Below, in pieces: positions 15,802 to 23,456 of a stretch of DNA of 48,302 nt. Each line of letters begins with the position of its first letter. Within the stretch, counting starts at the first letter, position 1. The translations under genes were made by a program, and so were the position numbers. This DNA is from an uncultured Bacilli bacterium (GTDB lineage Bacteria > Bacillota_I > Bacilli_A > RF39 > UBA660), in assembly GCA_934090935.1 (NCBI GenBank), contig CAKOKD010000009.1:1-48302 (forward strand). The letters run 5' to 3'. The notes under the pieces were generated by a model. It was not told the origin of the DNA and made no database searches. It saw nothing but the letters and a program-made list of their open reading frames with translations.

Positions 15802-16524
15802 CTATTTATATTTTGGGCTAAATGCAACAGTCTTATCCACAATAGCTCTAATGCTTGTTGCATCAAAAGGTTTTTGAATCATATCAACAACACCTTCATA
15901 AGACATCGCTCTTTTAATTCCATCCTCACTATCCTCACCACTGATAATGGAAACTGGTAAAGTTTTAAACAAATCATGTTCTTTAAAATAATCAAGAACT
16001 TCAAAACCGTTCATTCCAGGCATTTGTAGATCCAAAAACAACCCAACCAAGTTCTCACCCGCATATTTATCGATAATATCAAGCACTTCTTTACCATCAC
16101 GAGCTACTAAAACTTCAAATTCATTTCTAAATATCTTCGAGAAGAAATTAGTGATAACTGGAGAATCATCAGCAATAATAATCTTGTTTCTTAAAACATT
16201 TCCATCCATTTTTAAGGTTATATCGGTAACAAATAATATTTTATAATCATCTATGCTAACCATAGTTACAAGTTTTTCCTTATTATCATTTGTTACAACC
16301 ACTTTTTTAAACTCATCTTTTTCTAATTCTTCGGCTTGAAAATCTTTAAACAAACGAATATAATCCAAAATTTTATCATATTGAAGCGGAGATGATATTC
16401 TAAGTTCATCACCAGTATATTTGATATCATAGAAAGTGAAGTTATTCTTATTTATGATATAAATAGATTCATACAAAGAAGCGATAACATTAGGTATACT
16501 CTCAACAATCTCTCTTATTTCCAT
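15802..16524 (-). CDS. Receiver-domain response regulator with novel N-terminal domain
   Basis: Residues about 1-110 form a globular domain I do not recognise (VIASLYESIYIINKNNFTFY...). Residues about 112-235 are a CheY-like receiver: acidic pair ADDS, phospho-acceptor in LFLDLQMPGMNGF, Ser in SIISGEDS and Lys in IQKPFD. There is no DNA-binding output domain. It starts three bases after the HPt gene, so both proteins are probably partners in a phosphorelay. The output could be protein-protein interaction or the N-terminal domain. Confidence 0.85.
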   Translation of the reverse strand: MEIREIVESIPNVIASLYESIYIINKNNFTFYDIKYTGDELRISSPLQYDKILDYIRLFKDFQAEELEKDEFKKVVVTNDNKEKLVTMVSIDDYKILFVTDITLKMDGNVLRNKIIIADDSPVITNFFSKIFRNEFEVLVARDGKEVLDIIDKYAGENLVGLFLDLQMPGMNGFEVLDYFKEHDLFKTLPVSIISGEDSEDGIKRAMSYEGVVDMIQKPFDATSIRAIVDKTVAFSPKYK

Positions 16525-16526
16525 AA

Positions 16527-16883
16527 CTATTCTCCTAGATAAGTTTTACATAGATTGATAATTCTATTAGCTTCAATAATCAAAGGATTGATGTTTTCTT
16601 TAACATATTCGATATTATTGCTCTTGCTAGCCATTTCATGTTCATAGCTCATCTCTGCAAGCTTAGTAAATCCTAGATATTTAGAATCACTTTTCATAGC
16701 ATGAACTAAAATAGCATAATTTTCCATATCCGATTCATTAAAACTCTTAATAATATTTGGAATACGTGTTTTGCTTTCCTCAAGGAAATCTCCAACAGTT
16801 TCATTAAACATTTCCATATCGCCTAAAAGGTCTAAAGCATGATTTACATCTACGCCATTATCAATTAACATTTGTGTATTCAT
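16527..16883 (-). CDS. HPt-domain phosphotransfer protein
   Basis: The 118 residues are a single histidine phosphotransfer domain, a four-helix bundle. The phospho-acceptor is in ILVHAMKSDSKYLGF, which matches the HPt pattern HxxKxxxxxxG (His about 63). The start follows GAGGGTG. It is cotranscribed with the receiver protein. No hybrid kinase is encoded nearby, so the upstream phosphate donor is elsewhere. Confidence 0.85.
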   Translation of the reverse strand: MNTQMLIDNGVDVNHALDLLGDMEMFNETVGDFLEESKTRIPNIIKSFNESDMENYAILVHAMKSDSKYLGFTKLAEMSYEHEMASKSNNIEYVKENINPLIIEANRIINLCKTYLGE

Positions 16884-16952
16884 ATAACACCCTCGATTCT
16901 TAACTATATTATATCAAATATTTTGTCAATCGCATTATATTTGATGTAAAGT

Positions 16953-17045
16953 TTACATATTATTTTTTATATAATCTACGAAATAGTTAAAAACATTGGT
17001 TTTGATAAGTTCTGGATTAAAATGCAAACCTAAAATAAATTTACC
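16953..17045 (-). pseudogene. Gene remnant, C-terminal fragment (possibly amidotransferase-like)
   Basis: An open frame reads GKFILGLHFNPELIKTNVFN... and ends with a stop at 16953. LGLHFNPEL resembles the GxQFHPE motif near the C-terminus of class I glutamine amidotransferases, but the key residues are not exact. The upstream part of the gene is missing, replaced by the spoIVB terminator. About 30 residues remain, so this looks like a decayed gene. The family assignment is weak. Confidence 0.35.
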
Positions 17046-17047
17046 AT

Positions 17048-17074
17048 ATAAAAAAAAGAATATATCATATATCC
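17048..17074 (-). terminator. Terminator of spoIVB
   Basis: A short AT-rich dyad (GGATATATGATATATTC on the minus strand) followed by a T8 run, directly after the stop codon. Confidence 0.6.
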
Positions 17075-17075
17075 T

Positions 17076-18032
17076 TTAATTTTCTCCTTCATTCAACATG
17101 GTTGTTATAAAAATACCATATCCTGATTTAACATCCTCCACTACTACATGTGTAACAGCACCAAATATCTTACCATCCTGAAGAATTGGAGAACCACTCA
17201 TTCCTTGTATAACTCCACCAGTTTTTGCAAGTAATTCAGCATCAGTTATCTCAAAATAAATATTTTTTATATCACTCTTTTTATCAATTTTAGTAATATT
17301 TATCTCATATTCTTTTATCTCACTTGTATTTAAAACCGTTCTAATAGTAGCTTTACCTAGTTTTAACTCAGAAGCATTACCTACTTGAACTAAGTCATCA
17401 CTTCTCTTTTCAGAATAATTTCCATATATTCCTTTTTTAGTATTCTTTTCAATTGTTCCATATTTACTATTTTTATTCAGCTTAGCATTTTTAGTACCTG
17501 GATGCCCATCAAAGCTTCTATCGATACTTGAAACATCGCTTTCAAATATATAACCACCATCGATTTCTACCGTACTTTTAGAATTTGATTCTACAATTTC
17601 ATGACCTAAAGCACCATATATGTTAGTCCCTGGATCTATATATGTAAGTGTTCCTATTCCGCTTATTGAATCTTTTACAAAAAGACCTGTTTTATATTTT
17701 CCATCAATATTAATAAGTTCATAATTTACATCTATCTTTTTGCCATTTCTTCTTATTTTAAGAGTAACCATACCTTCTTTTTGATATTTATTTATTAGAC
17801 TTACAAGTGAATCAACATCATTTACTTTGTATCCATTTACCTCTTCAATATAATCTCCAACCTTAATACTCTTATTTGAAGAATTTTCTCCTATACCTAC
17901 AACTAACACCCCTGATGAAGATATTTCTATACCAATATTGTCTCCACCAGCGTATATATAATTCGAATAAGCGCTTACATTAAAAGGAAAAACACTCATA
18001 ATACAAAGCGCTAATAACAGTTTCTTTTTCAT
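17076..18032 (-). CDS. spoIVB: SpoIVB-family serine peptidase (S55) with PDZ domain
   Basis: Residues 1-21 are a signal peptide or anchor. A PDZ domain follows (about 35-110; GVLVVGIGENSSNKSIKVGDYIEEVNG). The S55 peptidase contains GIGTLTYIDPGTNIYGALGHEI, where the His is the catalytic candidate, and GGVIQGMSGSPILQDGKIFGAVTH with the catalytic Ser. At 318 residues it is somewhat shorter than the Bacillus enzyme (about 425). In sporulators SpoIVB acts in the intermembrane space and triggers sigma-K activation. The start follows AGGTGGTAGT. No other sporulation gene is in the window. Confidence 0.88.
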   Translation of the reverse strand: MKKKLLLALCIMSVFPFNVSAYSNYIYAGGDNIGIEISSSGVLVVGIGENSSNKSIKVGDYIEEVNGYKVNDVDSLVSLINKYQKEGMVTLKIRRNGKKIDVNYELINIDGKYKTGLFVKDSISGIGTLTYIDPGTNIYGALGHEIVESNSKSTVEIDGGYIFESDVSSIDRSFDGHPGTKNAKLNKNSKYGTIEKNTKKGIYGNYSEKRSDDLVQVGNASELKLGKATIRTVLNTSEIKEYEINITKIDKKSDIKNIYFEITDAELLAKTGGVIQGMSGSPILQDGKIFGAVTHVVVEDVKSGYGIFITTMLNEGEN

Positions 18033-18081
18033 ACTACCACCTACAATTAGTTTAAGTATTTTTAAAAATTTTATACATTCA

Positions 18082-18108
18082 TAAAAAAAGAACGCGTTTA
18101 TGCATTCT
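18082..18108 (-). terminator. Terminator of the Alg13/14-like pair
   Basis: On the minus strand AGAATGC pairs with GCGTTCT (one G-U pair) and is followed by T7. The stop codon of the upstream gene is adjacent. Confidence 0.65.
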
Positions 18109-18575
18109 TATTCATCAATCAACTTCTTTAAACCAGTTATAAAACGATTAGTATTGCTGATATATTTTTTTGCTTTAAAGTTTTTCATCTCATCCATAAG
18201 ATCATCCAAATCATTTTCTTCATCAAGTTCTAAAATATATCCTTCATCCTTAAATAAAGTAACTATTTCTTTTTGATGATCATTTATATGTTCATTATAT
18301 TTTTGAAGTCTTGCGCAAGCAATCACTTTTTTTCCTTTTTTTAAAGGTGTTAAAATTGATCCTGTTCCTCCATGAGTTATAATCACATCAGCATCATTTA
18401 TAAGTTTATTCATCTTTTCATAATCAATAAACTTAAATATTTCCATTTTTTCACTTTTATAATCACACGATCCTCCAGCTTGAACAACAATTCTATCATT
18501 TATATTTGAAGATTCTATATAATTTAAAAGTCGATAAAACTTTTGATCTTGTGTTCCAAGAGTAACTAAAATCAT
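18108..18575 (-). CDS. pssE: Alg13/PssE-like glycosyltransferase subunit
   Basis: The 155 residues match the catalytic half of the split GT28-type transferase (Alg13, PssE, EpsF): MILVTLGTQDQKFYRLL at the start and the nucleotide-sugar site IITHGGTGSILTPLKKGKKVIACAR. The conserved His and Gly-rich loop are present. It works with the membrane-binding partner encoded just upstream, with which it overlaps by one base. The pair normally adds the second sugar to a lipid-linked precursor at the inner membrane face. Confidence 0.88.
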   Translation of the reverse strand: MILVTLGTQDQKFYRLLNYIESSNINDRIVVQAGGSCDYKSEKMEIFKFIDYEKMNKLINDADVIITHGGTGSILTPLKKGKKVIACARLQKYNEHINDHQKEIVTLFKDEGYILELDEENDLDDLMDEMKNFKAKKYISNTNRFITGLKKLIDE

Positions 18576-19045
18576 CAGTAAATCCCTCCCATATATATAG
18601 CTTTAGGATAATATTCTTTCATACTTTCCCATTGAACAATAAAATATGTTGCAATCGGATATACAAGTTTGCCTGATAAAGTTTTTCCATTTCTTTTAGC
18701 AAAAGATTCAATATAGATAACTCTTTTTCTAAATATAAAACCTAAGTAGCATAATGGTACACATGTATTTGCTCCAGTAGTTACTATCACATCAGGTCTA
18801 AATTTAAAAAACAAAAATACCGAATGAAAAGCATTTAACACATTTATAAAAAAATACTTAATGAAGTTCTTTTTATTACAATATTTAAAAAATTTTACTT
18901 TATATTTATCTTTCAAGTTTTTAGTAACATCAGACTTTTCCGTAACCAGTAAATAGTTATAATCGTCAAATATGCTTTTAAGTTCAAGTAATTGAGTTAA
19001 ATGTCCACCAATACTGGAAACAAACAAAACCTTTTTCTTTTTCAT
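18575..19045 (-). CDS. pssD: Alg14/PssD-like glycosyltransferase subunit
   Basis: The 156 residues match Alg14/PssD: KKKVLFVSSIGGHLTQLLEL at the N-terminus, the acceptor-binding VTTGANTCVPLCYLG block, and VIYIESFAKRNGKTLSGKLVYPIATYFIVQWESM near the end. Alg14-type proteins anchor the catalytic subunit (encoded downstream) at the membrane and bind the lipid acceptor. The start follows AAAGGATTG; a TATAAT sequence at 19065-19070 may be its -10 element, without a clear -35. Confidence 0.88.
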   Translation of the reverse strand: MKKKKVLFVSSIGGHLTQLLELKSIFDDYNYLLVTEKSDVTKNLKDKYKVKFFKYCNKKNFIKYFFINVLNAFHSVFLFFKFRPDVIVTTGANTCVPLCYLGFIFRKRVIYIESFAKRNGKTLSGKLVYPIATYFIVQWESMKEYYPKAIYMGGIY

Positions 19046-19350
19046 ATTATCAATCCTTTAAACAATTATAACAAAAAAAAGTTGATAAATACATCTACTT
19101 TTAAAACATATTAAAATAAATAAGAGTTTATATAATTTTTATATAATATGTTGACTTTTTTCACAAAAATTGCATATAATATATATGTCCATGGATACCA
19201 TGGACATAAGAAAGAATGAATTTTAACATATATAGTCATATTTGTTATTTCATCTCCTTTCTATTTACGTAGGCTGACTTGATCCGCCGACCCACTTTGA
19301 AATAAGTGGGGTTATATATATTAAAAACTGCAACACAAATTGCAGTTTTT
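19046..19350. other. Intergenic region, 305 bases
   Basis: It holds a candidate -10 (19065-19070) for the pssDE pair on the minus strand and a plus-strand transcription unit with promoter, dyads and terminator (19151-19352), described separately. Confidence 0.5.
19151..19180 (+). promoter_or_regulatory. Plus-strand promoter of a small transcription unit
   Basis: TTGACT (19151-19156), an 18-base spacer and a perfect TATAAT (19175-19180). This is one of the best promoters in the window, yet no normal-sized gene follows it. Confidence 0.7.
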
Positions 19351-19352
19351 TT
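19187..19352 (+). ncRNA. Candidate structured small RNA (about 165 nt)
   Basis: From the predicted start near 19187 the transcript opens with a 10-bp dyad (ATGTCCATGG-ATA-CCATGGACAT, 19185-19207, at the initiation site). It continues through CCCACTT/AAGTGGG (19291-19310) to an intrinsic terminator. GGCTGACTTGATCCGCCGAC (about 19272-19291) is unusually GC-rich for this genome. An 18-residue hydrophobic open frame (19216-19272, MNFNIYSHICYFISFLFT) lies inside but has only a weak ribosome binding site. I could not match it to 6S, SRP, tmRNA or RNase P RNA. A regulatory RNA or type I toxin-like peptide mRNA are both possible. Confidence 0.45.
19323..19352. terminator. Bidirectional terminator
   Basis: A perfect 11-bp stem (AAAAACTGCAA with TTGCAGTTTTT) and 6-base loop, with T-tracts on both strands. 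It ends the plus-strand small RNA and the minus-strand DUF3800 gene. Confidence 0.88.
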
Positions 19353-20241
19353 ATGTAATAACTGAAAAACCTTTTTTTACAAAATTGGGATAATTATATA
19401 ATTTTCTTTCAATTATTAAATATTCTGGATCTAACATTCTTCTTAATGGTGATATTGTCAAATCTGCCAACTCAAGCCCAACTGTAGTTACAAAATTATC
19501 CTTTGCTTCTTCAGTCCATTTCTTTCTAAAATATACTGCAGTTATATTTGAGAAAAAATCCTTATTATACGTCTTATTGCCAAATTTTAATACTTTCAAT
19601 ATATAATTTAATTTCATTGTATCATGTTTTTCAGTTTCCTCTTCAAAAATAATTATTCCCTTTTTGTTAACACTATTTAAATAATCCGCATAATTAACTA
19701 AAAGTAAACCCAAGCTCATCAATAATGGAGATGAATCTACCTCAGAACTCTCATTTTTGTTTTGAGTATAATAGTAATAATTTAAACCCGCAGCTATTTG
19801 AATATAATTCGTTGTTTTAATAATTTTATTCAAAGTTTCAAAATTCTTTTCGTTTAAATGTTCAAATGGTGCTTTATGCGAATTGATATCACTATTTCTA
19901 AGAACAATAGGTCTTATACCTTTACCAGGATAACAAAAAGTTCCATCCTTTGTAATTGAACGTTTAAACTTTTCCATTCTATTTTTTAAAAGAAAACTAT
20001 CATGTCCAGAAAGTATAACACCATTTAAAATATATAAGTCATTTCGTTGTTGATAAGGTTCATTATTCTTCTTTGCTTCAAATGATCTTTTTAAAACTTT
20101 TTTATTCCCCTCACCGCTCTCATCAACATACATTATTATTTTCTGTTCATCATAAGGAATTTTATTAATTATTTTTGGGTTTGTTCGCCAAGTGTTCCTT
20201 TTAGCCTTTTTTACTACTTCTGTTGTTTTATTGTTTGTCAT
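19351..20241 (-). CDS. DUF3800 domain protein
   Basis: The start at 20241 follows GGGGGAAATTG. The 296 residues carry the DUF3800 hallmark IIMYVDESGEGNK (about residue 35) and the distal LELADLTISPLRRML (about 260). DUF3800 proteins have an RNase H-like fold with acidic residues that may bind metal. They are common next to mobile elements and defence genes, but their activity is unknown. This gene interrupts the polysaccharide locus between the Alg13/14-like pair and the glycosyltransferase operon and has its own terminator, which suggests independent acquisition. Confidence 0.8.
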   Translation of the reverse strand: MTNNKTTEVVKKAKRNTWRTNPKIINKIPYDEQKIIMYVDESGEGNKKVLKRSFEAKKNNEPYQQRNDLYILNGVILSGHDSFLLKNRMEKFKRSITKDGTFCYPGKGIRPIVLRNSDINSHKAPFEHLNEKNFETLNKIIKTTNYIQIAAGLNYYYYTQNKNESSEVDSSPLLMSLGLLLVNYADYLNSVNKKGIIIFEEETEKHDTMKLNYILKVLKFGNKTYNKDFFSNITAVYFRKKWTEEAKDNFVTTVGLELADLTISPLRRMLDPEYLIIERKLYNYPNFVKKGFSVIT

Positions 20242-20370
20242 CAATTTCCCCCTGTTTCAATTTTTATATTAGTATATCATAGATTTAAGAAATAACATAT
20301 AAAAAAAATACACACTTTTTTGTTTTATGTAGATTTTCCACAAATCAGTTATTTAGTACTTTTCAAGTAC

Positions 20371-20400
20371 GTATAAAAAGTAGATGAATTCATCTACTTT
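20371..20400 (-). terminator. Terminator of the 16-gene polysaccharide operon
   Basis: A 24-bp perfect palindrome with arms AAAGTAGATGAA and TTCATCTACTTT (20377-20400), with a T5 run on the minus strand. It overlaps the last stop codon. Confidence 0.8.
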
Positions 20401-21170
20401 AGTATATTACGTAAATTTCTTTTATGTATAAATGTTCCAAAATATTGGAAAATAGTCTTTATACTTCTTTTGAAAGTTCTAAGAAAAGGAAGTGATACTT
20501 TATTATCCTTTAAAATTCTATAAGCATCTTTAAAATTATTAATATAACCTTTTAAACCATTACTCATGCCGCCAATACGCATAAGCACCATATATTCATT
20601 TAAATATGTGAAATTTAGGTCAGTATTGGTAAGTCTTACAATCATATCGTAATCACTGGATACTTTATACTTTAAATTATATAAACCAATTTTATCAAAT
20701 ACACTTCTTTTTATATACATAGTTGGATGAGCAGGACACCAATCATTTCTTTTTCTTTTACCACTAATATAATCTCTTATTGGTCTAGTCAAAGATGAAT
20801 CACAGTAAACAACATTACCATATAAAACGTCAGTGGTATCATTAAAAGCATCATTTATATGGGAAAAAACATGATTATCAAATAAAATATCATCTGAATT
20901 AATTATACCAATTATATCACCAGTTGATGCTTTTATCCCTTTATTCAAAGCATCATACATTCCTTTATCCTTTTCACTTATAATACGCATCTTCCCTTTA
21001 AATTTACTTTCATAGGATTTAACGATATCTAAAGTCCCGTCAGTGCTTAATCCATCAACTATTATATATTCATAAGATTCATAATCTTGATTTAAAACTG
21101 ATTTAATCGTATCTTCAATTGTTTTCGAAGAATTATAACATGTCGTAATAATACTAATTTTTCTTTTCAT
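20394..21170 (-). CDS. Glycosyltransferase family 2
   Basis: The 258 residues form a GT-A fold: KISIITTCYNSSKTIEDTIKSVLNQDY, EYIIVDGLSTDGT and the metal-binding INSDD (about residue 92). GDIIGIINSDD and DWCPAHPTMYIKRSVFDKIG are typical of WcaA/PglI-type enzymes. It lacks membrane helices. It likely adds a sugar to the lipid-linked repeat unit. It is the last gene of the operon and overlaps the preceding gene by 17 bases. Confidence 0.88.
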   Translation of the reverse strand: MKRKISIITTCYNSSKTIEDTIKSVLNQDYESYEYIIVDGLSTDGTLDIVKSYESKFKGKMRIISEKDKGMYDALNKGIKASTGDIIGIINSDDILFDNHVFSHINDAFNDTTDVLYGNVVYCDSSLTRPIRDYISGKRKRNDWCPAHPTMYIKRSVFDKIGLYNLKYKVSSDYDMIVRLTNTDLNFTYLNEYMVLMRIGGMSNGLKGYINNFKDAYRILKDNKVSLPFLRTFKRSIKTIFQYFGTFIHKRNLRNILK

Positions 21171-22254
21171 CTTTTTCTACCTCTTCAAATATAGCTAAGT
21201 GTTTAAGAACCATATTTTCAATTGTATATTTTGAGCTTATCTCTAAATTGTTAAGACCTTCCTTATAAAGATCTAAGGCACTTTTAGAAGAATATTCATT
21301 AATTTTTTTGTTTAAAGCTTTGATATTTTTGCATGAATACAATTGATTTTTTTTAAATACTTCACGAGCTGATGCCGTTTCAAAAGTAGCAATAACAGGA
21401 AGTCCTGTACTCATCGCTTCATTTACTACAAGTCCCCATATATCTTCCCTGGATGGGAAGAAAAAAACATCACTCATTTTATAATACTCAAATACCTTAT
21501 CTTTATCACAAAAATCAATAAAATGAACATTTTTAATGTTATGAACTTTCAAAAATTCTAAATAATCGTCTTTTTCTTCTCCTCCACCGATTATAATAAA
21601 TCCATTTTTTTCATTATTGCTTATCAAAAGAGAATTTAAAAACAAATCATATCCCTTTCTTTCGATAAAAGATCCGACACTTACAAATAACCTTTTATAG
21701 TTATATCCCGCTTCTTTTCTAAGCTTCAACTTCTCCTCCATTTTTAATGGAAGCAATAAAACATCACTTTTTTCAATTGATGAAAAAGGATAAACATAAA
21801 TAGAGTTTTTATTTGCTCCATAATATTCAAGATATTCATTCGTACATTTACCCGTGCTCAAATAATAATCTGCGGTAGATATGAATTTAGTTTTTAAAAA
21901 CTTGGATATAAATGATTCTTTTTCAGGTACAAACCCTCCATCAGCATTAAGAAAAAATTTAATATGTTTACATCTAAGCAAAATATTTAGAATTGCTCCG
22001 TTTAAATTGGCATAGGTTCCAATAACAACAATATCATAATTGTCTTTTAAGATTTTATTTAATTGAAATAAAGCAAATTTATGCAAATTTATATAATTAA
22101 ACTTATAATCATTGTTTTTAAACCAATCTTTATTTCTATATCTTTCATTTTTATCTCCATTAAATAAAACTGTAAGTTCAACACTTTCACTTAATTTATT
22201 AAAAAACTTTACACGATATGGTGCTGGTATATTAGTGTAATAAAGTACCTTCAT
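21154..22254 (-). CDS. Glycosyltransferase family 4
   Basis: The 366 residues have the two-domain GT-B layout. The N-terminal domain begins MKVLYYTNIPAPYRVKFFNKL. The C-terminal domain has VSVGSFIERKGYDLFLNSL and the nucleotide-sugar motif FFFPSREDIWGLVVNEAMSTGLPVIAT, with the conserved E-x7-E spacing partly kept. Predicted cytoplasmic, retaining. The gene overlaps the next one and follows the previous GT4 after eight bases. Sugar specificity cannot be told. Confidence 0.88.
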   Translation of the reverse strand: MKVLYYTNIPAPYRVKFFNKLSESVELTVLFNGDKNERYRNKDWFKNNDYKFNYINLHKFALFQLNKILKDNYDIVVIGTYANLNGAILNILLRCKHIKFFLNADGGFVPEKESFISKFLKTKFISTADYYLSTGKCTNEYLEYYGANKNSIYVYPFSSIEKSDVLLLPLKMEEKLKLRKEAGYNYKRLFVSVGSFIERKGYDLFLNSLLISNNEKNGFIIIGGGEEKDDYLEFLKVHNIKNVHFIDFCDKDKVFEYYKMSDVFFFPSREDIWGLVVNEAMSTGLPVIATFETASAREVFKKNQLYSCKNIKALNKKINEYSSKSALDLYKEGLNNLEISSKYTIENMVLKHLAIFEEVEKDEKKN

Positions 22255-22262
22255 ATCATCAA

Positions 22263-23456
22263 CTACTTTCTATATTCATCTAACATTTTTTTAGTAAATA
22301 ATTTATCACTATAGACGGATGTATCAAAATCTTGATGTTCATCCATTTTTTCTAAAAGTTCAACTATATTTTTAACGTTTTCTTCCCTTTTTGTTTTCTC
22401 AACGATATACATATTTGGATTTTTTGCTTGCTCAACACATCCTCCAGTATCATAGGCAATTACTCTAGTACCACTTGCTAAAGCTTCAATATTAACCGTT
22501 GGATAATTATCCTCATATGTTGGATTTATTAAACACGTAGACATGCTATAAAGACCTGCAAGATCAAGCTGATTTTCCGTTCTTTTAATACCAATGATAT
22601 TTTTATAACTACTCACTTTTTTGATTTGACGATTTGTCAAGCCAACTAATACAACTATATATTGTTCATCAATGTTTTCCGAAAGCAGCAAAAAATCATC
22701 AAGCCCCTTACGTTTCTCCCATACACTTGCAACTCCTAGAAGAATTTTTCTATCCTTTGGAATATTATATTTAGAATAAAGAGACTCATCTATTCTTGGC
22801 TTAAAAATATCCAAATTTATTCCATTATTGATAGCAACAGTTTTATAGGACTTCAAAAACGATTTTGAAACAAGTTCTTTAAGCCAAATAGACGGAGTTA
22901 TAATTGTTAAATCTTTAACTCCATTAAATAATTTCTTTTTTTCTTCATAATTTTTTCGTGATCGATCAAATATAAGAGATGTCGGATACATTTTTTTATT
23001 TGGACAATCATGGCATCCGCTTTTCCATTTTTCACAAGAAACATTAGAAAAATAAGCACAATGTCCAGTAAATGGTAAACAATCATGAAGTGTCCAAAAC
23101 ACACGTCCTTGATATTCATTTTTTAAATAATCAAATAAAACTTTATAGTTTATGTAGTAGCCATGAATATTATGTAAATGAATTATATCTGGACTTATTC
23201 TTTTTAACTCACGTACAATTTTTTTTGTTTTAAAATAGGAACCATGTCCATGTAGATCAAAAACAGTGGTTAAAAACACGTGATACCAAAACGAGAAAAA
23301 ACCGCCTATTTTTTTACAAGGAATGTTTTTATACCCCTTTCTTCTTCCATAAATGCAAAATGCCTCTTCTCCACTTTCAATCAAAGATGAGGAAATACTT
23401 CCCATGATTTTACCGGTAGATCCATTACAAACCGTATTGATACTTACTACTTTCAT
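22263..23456 (-). CDS. Glycosyltransferase family 4 (colanic-acid type)
   Basis: The 397 residues start MKVVSINTVCNGSTGKIMGSI, a typical acceptor-side GT4 motif. A cysteine-rich block (LHDCLPFTGHC...SGCHDCPNKK, about 122-155) occurs in WcaC/WcaL-type enzymes. The C-terminal domain has GVASVWEKRKGLDDFL and NPTYEDNYPTVNIEALASGTRVIAYDTGG, the donor-binding region. The start overlaps the flippase stop (ATGA). It is a likely polysaccharide repeat-unit enzyme. Confidence 0.88.
   Translation of the reverse strand: MKVVSINTVCNGSTGKIMGSISSSLIESGEEAFCIYGRRKGYKNIPCKKIGGFFSFWYHVFLTTVFDLHGHGSYFKTKKIVRELKRISPDIIHLHNIHGYYINYKVLFDYLKNEYQGRVFWTLHDCLPFTGHCAYFSNVSCEKWKSGCHDCPNKKMYPTSLIFDRSRKNYEEKKKLFNGVKDLTIITPSIWLKELVSKSFLKSYKTVAINNGINLDIFKPRIDESLYSKYNIPKDRKILLGVASVWEKRKGLDDFLLLSENIDEQYIVVLVGLTNRQIKKVSSYKNIIGIKRTENQLDLAGLYSMSTCLINPTYEDNYPTVNIEALASGTRVIAYDTGGCVEQAKNPNMYIVEKTKREENVKNIVELLEKMDEHQDFDTSVYSDKLFTKKMLDEYRK

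Noticed and set aside
19187..19352. Small RNA as 6S, SRP, tmRNA or RNase P RNA
   Set aside because: None of the conserved core sequences of these RNAs is visible, and the size and dyad order do not match.
19140..19352. Minus-strand peptide gene opposite the small RNA
   Set aside because: The AAAGGAG there is followed at once by ATG AAA TAA, and the next ATG is too far away to use it.
19351..20241. DUF3800 protein as an abortive-infection defence gene
   Set aside because: The domain alone does not show defence function and there is no partner gene of a known defence system beside it.
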